From a virus, in the IMG/VR virus record IMGVR_UViG_3300044609_000146, positions 1 to 36,537 of that record: DNA of 36,537 nucleotides; one strand, 5' to 3'. Positions 16,654 through 25,074 of this stretch are shown one piece after another. Every line of letters begins with the position of its first letter. Positions within the stretch are counted from its first letter, which is position 1. The notes under the pieces were generated by a model, which saw nothing but the letters and a program-made list of their open reading frames with translations, did no database searches and was not told where the DNA came from. The translations under genes were made by a program, and so were the position numbers.

Positions 16654-17583
16654 ATGAACAATATGAACGGTATTTATAGGGTATATGAGGACGGCATTCT
16701 CATAGCAGAACAAAAAAATAAACTAACTGTTTTAGGTAGGGCAAATGCTTTAAAGGCAATGCTTGGCTCTACACAGTCTTTTGCCAGCTCTTTGGGAATT
16801 GGCGTAGATCGTTCAGCCAATGATACCTCTACTTTTCATAGTAAAACAGACCTTGGCTTTAATGTTGGAAAATATCCCGTTGTTTCTTCCTCTCTTGGAA
16901 ATACAGAAACCTATGATGCTTTAGTTTATACTGCTAGAATTACAGATCAATCAAGATACAGAATCACTGAGCTTGGTCTGTTTGCTAATAGAGTTGTTTC
17001 AGGATTTGAAAATGAAAATCAGGTAATTTTTGATTTTGAAGACGGTGATCCATTTACTTTAACAAGTTCAGATTGGTATAGCACTATTGCAGATCCCGAT
17101 CCAGTTTTTAGAATTGGAAATAGTTGCTTAAATATGGCAAGTTCAAGCAGTCTTGCGGTTTGGAATAGCTCAACTATAAACTTAAGCAATGTTGCCCCAT
17201 ATGATGATTTTTGTTTAGCTGCACATTTTGGTGCAAATGCAGCACTTACAATAAAGTTTGAGTCTAGCACAGATGCACATGCAACATATACTTTTACTCC
17301 AGGGGGAACTGGATATAAAGTTATTTCTGTATCAAAATCTTCAGTTACCCCAACAGGAAACTTAGACTGGTCAAAGATTAATAAAATAACAATAGACGCA
17401 GGTGGACAAGTATACCTAGATGGTTTAAGGGTTAAAAAATATAGAACACCCGATTCAACGGAGGGTCTTGTTTCAAGAGCTGTTCTGTATAATCCAACAA
17501 CCGAAGAGTATGGAATAGAGAAAAAGTTTGGATCAATAATTGACATTCAATACTTGCTAGAAGTTACTTTGGAGACGGTGTAG
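16654..17583 (+). CDS. Minor tail / baseplate protein, unknown family
   Basis: The start is taken at ATG 16654 (309 residues). An AGGA sequence lies about 12 bases upstream, and a TTG at 16621 would overlap the preceding gene by 26 bases without a clear ribosome site; ATG 16663 is also possible. The N-terminal 130 residues (N-G-I-Y-R-V-Y-E-D-G-I-L-I-A-E, later Y-R-I-T-E-L-G-L-F-A-N) look like domains that plug tail-tip or fibre proteins into the baseplate. Residues about 135-270 form a beta-sandwich-like region (V-I-F-D-F-E-D-G-D-P-F-T-L, Y-L-D-G-L-R-V-K-K-Y) reminiscent of carbohydrate-binding jelly rolls. It is co-directional with tail genes on both sides and ends in TAG that overlaps the next GTG start. 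Confidence 0.6.
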   Translation: MNNMNGIYRVYEDGILIAEQKNKLTVLGRANALKAMLGSTQSFASSLGIGVDRSANDTSTFHSKTDLGFNVGKYPVVSSSLGNTETYDALVYTARITDQSRYRITELGLFANRVVSGFENENQVIFDFEDGDPFTLTSSDWYSTIADPDPVFRIGNSCLNMASSSSLAVWNSSTINLSNVAPYDDFCLAAHFGANAALTIKFESSTDAHATYTFTPGGTGYKVISVSKSSVTPTGNLDWSKINKITIDAGGQVYLDGLRVKKYRTPDSTEGLVSRAVLYNPTTEEYGIEKKFGSIIDIQYLLEVTLETV

Positions 17584-19040
17584 TGAAAGACCTTGCAAAA
17601 ATAGACCTTGATCCAAACACAGTTTATAACGTATCCTTAAGCGTTACACAAGGAACTAAAAAGTTTGATAATCTTAGATTTTTTCAAACTAAGACTCCTA
17701 AATTATTTAACATTGTTCCTGGTCAATATTCTACATTTTCTAGATTAACTACTCGCTTAGAGCCAATTACTCCAGTGTTTGGTGGCGGTACATTAAATCC
17801 AGCAACATTACAAACTATAAATGTCACCAAATTAACCTGGAGTACAGTCAAAGCTTATGATGTAAGTGAAGGAGAAGCGTCTGTAAATCTTGATGGCTCA
17901 TATGTAGATTTTACTATAACTGTTGCTAGAGACCCCGAAACTTTTGTATTTAAGGTTGATGGGTTTGATGCAAAGTTTGCATGTTTAAACAATAGATCGG
18001 ATTGGGAAAAGGTAAGTGGTACTACCTATAAGACAAGGGCTTCAGTAAGAGAGTTTGATCCAGGAGCAACAGAAACAAATACTTATAAGAAAAGTGCAGA
18101 TGTAGTTATCAAAGCAGCAAAAAAAATCCCAACAAAATCCTCTGTTATAGAGCTAAAAGATGCTCCAGATGGTGTTATTCGTGGCATATCTACTATTAGA
18201 TGCTTTGTCCAATCAGCAAAAGGATCTTACAATGCCTTTCCTACAAATACAAAAGTAATTTTTGTTCAAAAAGGTTCTCCCTACTATGTTCTAGTAACCG
18301 ATCCAACGACTAGAGAAATTCCAAAAAATAGAGATATTACTTTTTCCTCGGTTAAATGGGATAATTCTATATCGTGGACTGGGGGGCGAACCAACTCAGG
18401 AACCGAAAATCCAACTGCAGTCCTACAATACTATTCTACTCCATCCTTTAATCCAATTACAAGAACATATAGTTTTACTTCAACATCTACTGTAAACTCT
18501 GAAGTATTAAATGCAAATGTATTGGACTCATTAATATGGGAAAATGAAGTAAGGGATCTTATTTATTTCTTTATAAGCGACACAGGAGGTCAAACCTGGT
18601 ACTACTTTGATAGTGGATCAGATAACGGAGGAATTACTGCAGCAAGATACAACTATGTTTTTAATGACCAAAATGACACATTCGTAGAAACACTTTCAAG
18701 AATTAGCGGAGCTGATGAATTAACTTTTACCTCTGGTACTGGAAAAGATAGGGTACTAGCTTTACCTCCACAGGCTCCTGGTTTTGTTGTAAATACTTCT
18801 ACTTTTCCATCATATCCTGGACTTGCTTTAAAGGCAAAAGCTAACTTTTACAATTTATCAAAAAAGAACAGAAGAGATGATGCTACGGTACCATCAATCG
18901 GCTATCCAGTTTCAATTTCATTTGCTATAGCTAGGTATATAAAAAATTCAGATGGTATTACTTGGAGTAGAGAATGGCTTGGGTCTGGGTCGGAGAAGAC
19001 TATTAAAAATGTACTTTCGCTAGAAGAGCAGTTGAGTTAA
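17583..19040 (+). CDS. Minor tail / fibre-associated protein, unknown family
   Basis: A 485-residue protein starting at GTG 17583, which shares its G with the upstream TAG and has GGAG eight bases before it. The sequence is beta-rich with many aromatic and Thr/Ser residues and no long hydrophobic or coiled-coil segment, as for an adhesion or tip protein. Segments such as L-D-P-N-T-V-Y-N-V-S-L-S-V-T-Q-G at the N-terminus and W-Y-Y-F-D-S-G-S-D-N-G-G in the last third suggest immunoglobulin-like or similar sandwich domains. I do not recognise a catalytic motif. It sits immediately before the long S74 tail fibre, so a role in fibre attachment or as part of the tip is likely but inferred. Confidence 0.55.
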   Translation: MKDLAKIDLDPNTVYNVSLSVTQGTKKFDNLRFFQTKTPKLFNIVPGQYSTFSRLTTRLEPITPVFGGGTLNPATLQTINVTKLTWSTVKAYDVSEGEASVNLDGSYVDFTITVARDPETFVFKVDGFDAKFACLNNRSDWEKVSGTTYKTRASVREFDPGATETNTYKKSADVVIKAAKKIPTKSSVIELKDAPDGVIRGISTIRCFVQSAKGSYNAFPTNTKVIFVQKGSPYYVLVTDPTTREIPKNRDITFSSVKWDNSISWTGGRTNSGTENPTAVLQYYSTPSFNPITRTYSFTSTSTVNSEVLNANVLDSLIWENEVRDLIYFFISDTGGQTWYYFDSGSDNGGITAARYNYVFNDQNDTFVETLSRISGADELTFTSGTGKDRVLALPPQAPGFVVNTSTFPSYPGLALKAKANFYNLSKKNRRDDATVPSIGYPVSISFAIARYIKNSDGITWSREWLGSGSEKTIKNVLSLEEQLS

Positions 19041-19041
19041 A

Positions 19042-22000
19042 ATGGCAGAAATTTTTTCATTCACAAAACCTCTATCAAATCTTACTGGTATTTCTAATAC
19101 AAATGGATCCTTTAGCATTTTTCCAGAGCAAGTTTCATCATTAAATTTTGATGGAACTGCAACAAAAAAAGAAATTAAAACAAAGGTATCAGATATAAAG
19201 CCTGGACAGACTGTTATGGTTTCTGAGTCGTACTACAATTCAAACTCGGTATTTATAACGAAGGTTGAATCAAGAAATGGATTTATAAATGATAATCCAG
19301 AGCAACCAGTATTAAAGTATTACCTGTATCATCTTTCAGAGTATTCTATGGAACAGCCCTTTACATATAATGCAAATTATGGAGACTCTTATAATGGAGA
19401 CACAGAGCTTTATGTAATAAGAGACGATATAGACAATTTTGAACTTGGAACTGATGGTTGGGCTTTAACCAATAATGGAAATGCAATATTTTCTAATATT
19501 TTTGCTAGAGGAAGAATTGAAGCTACTTCGGGAAAAATTGATGGAAACTTAGAGGTTGGAAAAGACTCAGTAGGATCACCCTTAGCAAAAATTGGTTCTG
19601 ATATATTTGAAGGCAAACCCTTTGATTCGGTACAAGAAAAACATAGCGGTATTTTATTAGATAAAAATAACTACTTACTATCTTATCCAGCAAATGTTCC
19701 TATAGATATTAACAGTGTTGTTGCTACAAACTTATCCGAAACTGGGTATTTCTATTCCGCAACTTTTACCCTTCCCCTTGCCACAGGAGAGTTAAACACA
19801 CTAAGAGTTGGGGACTCCATAGAGTTATCTGGATTTACTAATTCAGAAATAAAATCCTTAAACGGGGTACACGAGGTAATTGCTGTTGGAACAAATACAT
19901 TTACGATACCCATGAGATACGAGGCTGATCTTGCATCTCCAGTAACCATAAATGTTAGTGTTAGAAGTTTTGCCTTAGACAGACCCTATATACTTACAGC
20001 AATGACTTTATCTTCGGTACCTGGTACTATAAATAATTCAACAGTTAAAATATATACAGATGACCACAGTTTTTTTTCAACTGGCATGACGATTAGCCTA
20101 GAGTCGTTTTTGGAACCGCTTTCTCCGCTAAATGGAGAATTTGAAATTGTTGATAAAGGAGAAGGATATGTTTCTGTAAGGACACCATTAATTGCTGCTG
20201 GAACATATACATCATCTCTTGGAAACCTTGTACTATTTTCAAAAATCCATAAGTTTAAAGTTGGAGATAATGTTAATTTTATGTCGTTCTCGTCTGAAAC
20301 TGGATCTTTAAAATTAACTGGAACAATTAATGCTCATTCTGGAAACTTTATTAATCAAGTTTTTGTTGGTCAAGCAGCTACTACCTTTTCTGTCTTTAGG
20401 AAAAAGCTACTTAACAATATTGCAACCTTAAGTACTATAGAGCCGCATAGTTTTAGCGTTGGTGATAGTGTCACCGTTACTGATGTTGATAGCACATTTG
20501 ACGGAACATATACGGTTAAACAAACACCCACAGCACTTACTTTTACTTATGATAAAGTAGCATCACCTGTTACAGAAATTGACTTGGTAGAGTTTGGTTA
20601 TGTATCAAGTGATTCAAGTGTGGATGGTACGATTAAGGTTGGTATTGCAGATACTGGAATTAGCATCGATGGTACTAACGACCCAGAAACATCTGCCATA
20701 TATGCAGGTGAAGGAAACTTTAAAAATGCAGATACTGGTTTCTTTATGGATGCATCGGGAAGATTTAGTATCGCTGATCAGTTATATTTTGAAGATGGAA
20801 ATCTTACTGTTGGTGGAACTGTAACTGCAAGTGCGTTTGCTATTGATGCTAATAACTATTGGAATACCCCAGGAAACCTTGGTGACTTTAGAGTAGGAAG
20901 TGCCAACTCTTATCTTTTCTGGAATCAAACAAATAGCCCAAGTGCAGGAGATGGAAACCTTGAGGTAAAGGGTACAATAACTGCCACCGCTGGTGTCTTT
21001 AGTGGAAACATTCAAACTACTGGAAAAATATATTCTGGAACACTTGATGGCAGTGGATTATTAACATCTGGAATTGAAGTAGCAAGTACTGGAATTAAGG
21101 GAATTATTGGTGGAATAGCATCTTTCATTCTACCAGCCGATGGAGTAACAAAGCCAACTATTACAAACTTTGAAGTTCTTAATGCTCAAATTACTGGAGA
21201 TAAGACAAATGCTTTTCTTGTTGCAGGAGATGTTGGTGTTACTGCAAACAATGTTGTTGTTCGTGGTTATCGTGGCGGAACCGATCAAACCGCAGCAATA
21301 TACAATACAAAAAATGGAACAGCAACAACCTATGCAGGAGGAACTGGATTTTATCTTAACGATAATGGTTTCTTTAAAGTTGGCACAGATACTTCAAATG
21401 CTAAGTTTGATCCAACAGCAAATAGTAATGCTGGATTATTTACTGTTACTGGAGAAATTCAAGCAACATCTGGATATATTGGTGGAACAACTTCTGGATG
21501 GAAGATTGAGTCAAGTTTATTAAGTAATGGAATATTTGGATTGTCTGCACCAGTACAAACACTGGGTCAGGGAACTATTTCTCCAATAACCCACGCAGTA
21601 ACAGCAGTTTCAAATAAAGTATTTACATCTACTGGTCACACTTTTCTGGTTGGCGATATTGTAAGAACTAAAAATATGGGTTCTGGTGGATCTCCTGCTG
21701 GTGGATATAATGGGGTATTTACAATTAATGCAGTTACTACAAATACTTTTACAGTAACAACCTCAACAACAGGAACTAGCACACCTGTTAGTGGATCTGC
21801 TACTGGGGAAAATGTTATAACACTAACCTCTCCAACAATTACTCCATTAAAAAGTATGTCTATTACTGGTAATACTATTTCTAGAGGAACATACATCGCC
21901 AGCATTTCTGGTTCAGGTCCATACAGATTAACACTTTCTGAGGTAATTGATAGAGATTATATTATCGGTTCTCAGAGTGAAGTTTCGGGAACTGCGACTA

Positions 22001-23313
22001 TTTCTAACTATTCAATTTACTCAGGAAATGCAACAAAGGAATTATCTAAGTTCAAGGTTGACTATGAAGGTAATGTGTTTGCAAAGACTGGAACATTAGG
22101 AAGTCTTAAGCTTAGTGAGGCTGGGCTATATGCAAAGTCAAACATTGTAGGAACTGGGTATTACCAGATGGGAATGGTTGTAAATCCAGTCGGTTTTGAG
22201 TCTTCTGGTTTTTGGGTAAGAAAATTTGATCAATCCAATATTTTTGCTGGACAGGTAAGTTTAGAGCCTAGTGGAGTTTTTTGGACAAGTCAAAACTCAA
22301 CAAGTGCAGCTGGTATATATGTAGAGTCAACTGGAGATTTTAGAATATTTGCAGGTAAGGGTGTAGGCAACGCAACTGGATCATCTCTTTTGATGAGTTC
22401 TGGAAACATGTCAAGACCTTGGATGTATGCACAAGCATCAGAATATATAGGACCAGGGAATAGTAATCCAATTCTTGTAGATTTTATAGATAGCACCCTG
22501 GAGATAACTTATTCGGATCCAGATGTGGGTGGTAATGGAACTAGATGGGTTTCAACCGCTGGAAGTTTTTATGCAGCTGGAGGTATTCAGGTAGAAGGAA
22601 GCGGAACTGCAAATACTTTTTATGCTCCAAACTGGTTTAGATCAACTGGGGATAGTGGTTGGTATAGCGAAACGTATGGCGGTGGCATCTATATGATTGA
22701 TACTACTTGGGTTAGAACATATAATGACAAAAACTTTTATTCAGCTGGCGTAATTAGGGCTCAAGCTGGTCTGCAGTCAAATGCTAGTATGACTGTAGAA
22801 GGAAATATAACAATTACTAATGGAAGTCTAATTGCTAATGGAACTGGAACAGGAACCACTAAGCTACAAACCCTTGATATGGATGGACATATCTACGGCT
22901 CTGGTGTTATGTATGATAACGTAATGACAGGAAGAACCATGAGAATTGCAGCTTCACCTTACATATTTGGAACAGCTGGTTCAAGTAGGAGAATAAAAAG
23001 CTATATAGATCCAATAGACCTTACAGATGAATTAATTTCTAAGTATTTACAAATACAACCAGTTTCGTATTTTTATAACGCAATGGTTGAGGGTGTTCCA
23101 GAAACAGAGCTAGAGGGAAAAGTAAGAGAAATTGGTTTAATTGCAGAAGATCTTCAAGACCTAGGATTCTTTGGTCTTATAAATGTTGATGATGAAGGAA
23201 TTGCTGATTATGTTCATTATGATAAAATAAGCATTTATAATATAAAGATGATTCAAATGCAACAAGAAAGAATAAATCAACTAGAAAATAGGCTTGCAGC
23301 ATTAGAATCATAA
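19042..23313 (+). CDS. Tail fibre with C-terminal S74 autocleaving chaperone domain
   Basis: A 1423-residue protein starting at ATG 19042, one base after the previous stop. Residues about 225-510 and 850-920 contain repeated FCCH-like beta domains (L-R-V-G-D-S-I-E-L-S-G, H-S-F-S-V-G-D-S-V-T-V, H-T-F-L-V-G-D-I-V). Between and after them are fibre repeats of the form V-x-G-x-I-x-A-T-x-G, as in L-E-V-K-G-T-I-T-A-T-A-G and F-T-V-T-G-E-I-Q-A-T-S-G-Y-I-G-G, typical of trimeric beta-structured fibres. The last 110 residues are an S74 intramolecular chaperone: S1314-S-R-R-I-K1319 supplies the Ser/Lys dyad, followed by I-G-L-I-A-E-D-L and a terminal coiled coil (I-N-Q-L-E-N-R-L-A-A-L-E). In this family the chaperone trimerises the fibre and then cleaves itself off before the serine, so the mature fibre should end near residue 1313. 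Confidence 0.9.
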   Translation: MAEIFSFTKPLSNLTGISNTNGSFSIFPEQVSSLNFDGTATKKEIKTKVSDIKPGQTVMVSESYYNSNSVFITKVESRNGFINDNPEQPVLKYYLYHLSEYSMEQPFTYNANYGDSYNGDTELYVIRDDIDNFELGTDGWALTNNGNAIFSNIFARGRIEATSGKIDGNLEVGKDSVGSPLAKIGSDIFEGKPFDSVQEKHSGILLDKNNYLLSYPANVPIDINSVVATNLSETGYFYSATFTLPLATGELNTLRVGDSIELSGFTNSEIKSLNGVHEVIAVGTNTFTIPMRYEADLASPVTINVSVRSFALDRPYILTAMTLSSVPGTINNSTVKIYTDDHSFFSTGMTISLESFLEPLSPLNGEFEIVDKGEGYVSVRTPLIAAGTYTSSLGNLVLFSKIHKFKVGDNVNFMSFSSETGSLKLTGTINAHSGNFINQVFVGQAATTFSVFRKKLLNNIATLSTIEPHSFSVGDSVTVTDVDSTFDGTYTVKQTPTALTFTYDKVASPVTEIDLVEFGYVSSDSSVDGTIKVGIADTGISIDGTNDPETSAIYAGEGNFKNADTGFFMDASGRFSIADQLYFEDGNLTVGGTVTASAFAIDANNYWNTPGNLGDFRVGSANSYLFWNQTNSPSAGDGNLEVKGTITATAGVFSGNIQTTGKIYSGTLDGSGLLTSGIEVASTGIKGIIGGIASFILPADGVTKPTITNFEVLNAQITGDKTNAFLVAGDVGVTANNVVVRGYRGGTDQTAAIYNTKNGTATTYAGGTGFYLNDNGFFKVGTDTSNAKFDPTANSNAGLFTVTGEIQATSGYIGGTTSGWKIESSLLSNGIFGLSAPVQTLGQGTISPITHAVTAVSNKVFTSTGHTFLVGDIVRTKNMGSGGSPAGGYNGVFTINAVTTNTFTVTTSTTGTSTPVSGSATGENVITLTSPTITPLKSMSITGNTISRGTYIASISGSGPYRLTLSEVIDRDYIIGSQSEVSGTATISNYSIYSGNATKELSKFKVDYEGNVFAKTGTLGSLKLSEAGLYAKSNIVGTGYYQMGMVVNPVGFESSGFWVRKFDQSNIFAGQVSLEPSGVFWTSQNSTSAAGIYVESTGDFRIFAGKGVGNATGSSLLMSSGNMSRPWMYAQASEYIGPGNSNPILVDFIDSTLEITYSDPDVGGNGTRWVSTAGSFYAAGGIQVEGSGTANTFYAPNWFRSTGDSGWYSETYGGGIYMIDTTWVRTYNDKNFYSAGVIRAQAGLQSNASMTVEGNITITNGSLIANGTGTGTTKLQTLDMDGHIYGSGVMYDNVMTGRTMRIAASPYIFGTAGSSRRIKSYIDPIDLTDELISKYLQIQPVSYFYNAMVEGVPETELEGKVREIGLIAEDLQDLGFFGLINVDDEGIADYVHYDKISIYNIKMIQMQQERINQLENRLAALES
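19720..21780 (+). repeat. Array of FCCH-like beta domains in the tail fibre
   Basis: At least three clear copies of the pattern hydrophobic-x-V-G-D-x-V/I, then a glycine-containing turn (L-N-G, F-D-G or Y-N-G), then T-F-T, lie at about 19795-19910, 20440-20560 and 21630-21770, with two weaker copies at about 20050-20220 and 20250-20400. The copies are well diverged in DNA, so this is not a recent tandem duplication. A related copy sits in the distal tail protein at about 11040-11240. Confidence 0.65.
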
Positions 23314-23322
23314 TGCTATAAT
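23294..23322 (+). promoter_or_regulatory. Promoter inside the 3' end of the tail fibre gene
   Basis: TTGCAG at 23294-23299, a 17-base spacer, then TATAAT at 23317-23322 preceded by TGC, an extended -10. Transcription would start near 23329, giving a leader of about 19 bases with a good AGGAG site before the ATG at 23348. It would drive the two small genes that follow the fibre. Confidence 0.8.
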
Positions 23323-23347
23323 ATAGAAAAGACAAATAGGAGAAATT

Positions 23348-23530
23348 ATGTCACAGGATAAGACCCTTGAACTTGTTGTTCAAGAATTACAAAATCGTAT
23401 TGGTCAGATTACCAGCCAGTATGAAACACAAATGGCTGTGCTTAAGGCACAGGCACAACAGGCTATTGAATCAAAAGATTCAGAAATTGCAGCACTAAAG
23501 GAAACTCCAAAAGAGGAAAAATCTAAGTAA
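23348..23530 (+). CDS. Small coiled-coil protein
   Basis: A 60-residue protein starting at ATG 23348 with TAGGAGAAATT before it. Heptad-like spacing of hydrophobic residues (L-E-L-V-V-Q-E-L-Q-N-R-I-G-Q-I) runs through most of its length, then it turns lysine/glutamate rich (E-T-P-K-E-E-K-S-K). It probably forms a coiled-coil oligomer. It has its own strong promoter and lies between the fibre and the lectin-like protein, so a virion or fibre-assembly accessory role is possible. No family was recognised. Its TAA overlaps the next ATG by one base. Confidence 0.75.
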   Translation: MSQDKTLELVVQELQNRIGQITSQYETQMAVLKAQAQQAIESKDSEIAALKETPKEEKSK

Positions 23531-23982
23531 TGGCTGTTAACGAACTAGATAATGGAAATCCATTAACTTATAACTGGTTAAATGAATTGGTTCATGAACT
23601 TCAAACTGTTTCAAAAGATGTAAAGTCTTTTGCAGGAAGTGCAAGAATTAATCTAATTCCTGACCATTTATCAAATCGTTCTAGTTCAAACTATGTGCAA
23701 ATGCTAACTGGCTCTACAGTTATCTCTTTAGATAAAAGTGGAAGTGTTGGAAAGTCTTTGGTTAACTTTTCAACACCATTTGCAGCACCAGATGTATTAA
23801 TTATTCCAGCAATTAACTTTCCAAATAATGCAGAAGATATCTATGCAACAGCATGGGCAACCAATATTAATGAATCAAGTTGCATTATTCGCCTTAAAAG
23901 ATTTACACCGTTAGATAAGAAACAATCTACAAATATTACGGTTAACTTTATAGCAATCGGCAAGGGAAAACCTACTTCCTAA
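23530..23982 (+). CDS. H-type-lectin-like adhesion protein
   Basis: A 150-residue protein starting at ATG 23530, sharing one base with the upstream stop. After a short helical N-terminus (N-W-L-N-E-L-V-H-E-L), residues about 65-147 form a single beta domain: V-N-F-S-T-P-F-A-A-P-D-V-L-I-I-P, then Y-A-T-A-W-A-T-N-I-N, and finally I-T-V-N-F-I-A-I-G-K. The combination of F-x-x-P-F-x-x-P-x-V, a central strand, and an I-x-V-x-(W/F)-I-A-I-G end is the look of the H-type lectin fold found in animal and phage adhesins. It probably binds host surface glycans or decorates the fibre. Family membership is inferred from pattern only; the usual Trp of the last strand is Phe. Confidence 0.55.
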   Translation: MAVNELDNGNPLTYNWLNELVHELQTVSKDVKSFAGSARINLIPDHLSNRSSSNYVQMLTGSTVISLDKSGSVGKSLVNFSTPFAAPDVLIIPAINFPNNAEDIYATAWATNINESSCIIRLKRFTPLDKKQSTNITVNFIAIGKGKPTS

Positions 23983-23987
23983 AACTA

Positions 23988-24020
23988 TTGACATGCCCCA
24001 GTTACTTTGATAAACTGGGG
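23988..24020 (+). promoter_or_regulatory. Promoter whose -10 lies in a hairpin loop, before the phosphoesterase
   Basis: TTGACA (23988-23993), a 17-base spacer and TAAACT (24011-24016) form a sigma-70-type promoter. A perfect 8-bp inverted repeat, CCCCAGTT (23996-24003) and AACTGGGG (24013-24020), encloses the start of the -10 in a 9-base loop. It could be a repressor operator or, as RNA from upstream, a weak terminator (T-rich run at 24030-24034). A second small hairpin, TGCCA/TGGCA, follows at about 24024-24038 in the leader. Confidence 0.75.
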
Positions 24021-24055
24021 TACTGCCATTTTTTGGCATAAACAAAAGGATTAAA

Positions 24056-24865
24056 ATGACAAACGATTTAAAGTGGATGCTATCCTCTGACCAGCAATTC
24101 CCTTATCAAGATGATAAGATGATCGAACTATGGTTTACGGTTATGAGATGGTTCAAGCCAGATGTTGTGGATTACTTAGGTGATACCGATGATCAGGCTT
24201 GCTATAGCAAGTACACAGAAGGACGTTCAGCAGAGTTTTTAAAGATGCATAAGGATAATGAGGGCAATGCTATTGTCCCCCTTATGAAGCATGAGGCAAA
24301 GCTTGCAAGAGATTTTTATACAAAGACCCGTAAGGTAGCAAAGAAGGCACAGCTATTCTCAGCACTTGGAAATCACGATATTCGTGTATTTGATTATGTG
24401 GATGCAAAGCTTCCAGATTATATTGAAGCAACCACACCAGAAACATTATGGAACTTAGATAGTCTTGGTTATGATTATATCTATTACAACGAGCCTCCTG
24501 CACACCGCTTTGGTGACATTCACGTTCATCATGGTAATGCTATTTCACAAAATGCAGGTGAATCAGTTCGTAAGGATGTAGATAACTTTGGTGTATCTTT
24601 AATTCGTGGACACTCTCATCGTGCAGGTGTTTACTTTAATACCTATGAACTTAGAAATAAGGGAATGGGTGAAACATTGCGTGGGTATGAAATCGGTCAT
24701 ATGTGTGATGAAAAGTCTAAAGGAATGATGTATACAAACAACCATAATTGGCAGAAAGCATTTGCTATTGCACATATTGAAAACGGAGTATATCCACACA
24801 TTCAACTTGTTCATGTGTCTCCTGACTATGCATGTGTAGTGGATGGCAAGTACTTTAAGGTTTAA
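24056..24865 (+). CDS. Calcineurin-like metallophosphoesterase
   Basis: A 269-residue protein from ATG 24056, with AAAAGGA upstream. The motifs of the two-metal phosphoesterase fold appear in order: S-D-Q-Q (D12), Y-L-G-D-T (D43), G-N-H-D (N106, H107, D108), H-V-H-H-G-N (H158/H159) and R-G-H-S-H-R (H186, H188). The first motif is normally D-x-H, and here the His is replaced by Gln (D12-Q-Q14), which may alter metal preference. Such proteins hydrolyse phosphodiesters of nucleic acids, nucleotides or phospholipids; the substrate here is not evident. Length fits a single-domain enzyme. It has its own promoter, separating it from the tail genes. Confidence 0.85.
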   Translation: MTNDLKWMLSSDQQFPYQDDKMIELWFTVMRWFKPDVVDYLGDTDDQACYSKYTEGRSAEFLKMHKDNEGNAIVPLMKHEAKLARDFYTKTRKVAKKAQLFSALGNHDIRVFDYVDAKLPDYIEATTPETLWNLDSLGYDYIYYNEPPAHRFGDIHVHHGNAISQNAGESVRKDVDNFGVSLIRGHSHRAGVYFNTYELRNKGMGETLRGYEIGHMCDEKSKGMMYTNNHNWQKAFAIAHIENGVYPHIQLVHVSPDYACVVDGKYFKV

Positions 24866-24870
24866 TACTA

Positions 24871-24879
24871 TGCTATCAT
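24871..24879 (+). promoter_or_regulatory. Extended -10 promoter placed for leaderless transcription
   Basis: TGC followed by TATCAT (24874-24879) lies six bases before the ATG at 24886. A start point 6-7 bases after a -10 box would fall on or next to the A of that ATG. No ribosome binding site precedes the gene, which fits a leaderless mRNA. The -35 region is weak. Confidence 0.6.
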
Positions 24880-24885
24880 TTAACA

Positions 24886-25074
24886 ATGAAATGCAAACTA
24901 TGCAAAGGCAAGGTGATGGTAGATAGGGTTTTTTCCAGTCACACCCATATTGAATTATTCTGTATGACTTGTGGGAAAAGATGGTCATTCCACCACCCAA
25001 GCAACCATTCACCGTTTGTAAAATGGCTATATCAAAAAGAGAACGAACTGTTGAAGAAGACCTCCAACAGCTAA
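24886..25074 (+). CDS. Small zinc-ribbon protein, probably leaderless
   Basis: A 62-residue protein with two C-x-x-C knuckles (C3/C6 and C26/C29) forming a zinc ribbon: M-K-C-K-L-C-K-G and C-M-T-C-G-K-R-W. The tail is basic and aromatic. It begins about 20 bases after the phosphoesterase stop, has no Shine-Dalgarno sequence, and its ATG coincides with the predicted transcription start. The following helix-turn-helix gene begins inside it in another frame. Zinc ribbons of this size commonly bind nucleic acid or a polymerase subunit, so regulatory function is possible but not shown. Confidence 0.7.
   Translation: MKCKLCKGKVMVDRVFSSHTHIELFCMTCGKRWSFHHPSNHSPFVKWLYQKENELLKKTSNS

Noticed and set aside
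24599-25012. Minus-strand open frame of 137 codons across the phosphoesterase and zinc-ribbon genes
   Set aside because: It is antisense to two well-supported genes; cysteine- and isoleucine-rich sequence with no recognisable domain.
24969-25022. GTG start at 24969 for the helix-turn-helix protein
   Set aside because: The first 18 residues would be out-of-frame zinc-ribbon sequence (proline-rich, no pattern), and there is no ribosome site; ATG 25023 gives a natural basic N-terminus.
24996-25030. Possible frameshift error fusing the zinc-ribbon and helix-turn-helix genes
   Set aside because: Both frames read as sensible separate proteins with their own starts, and overlapping starts are the norm in this window.
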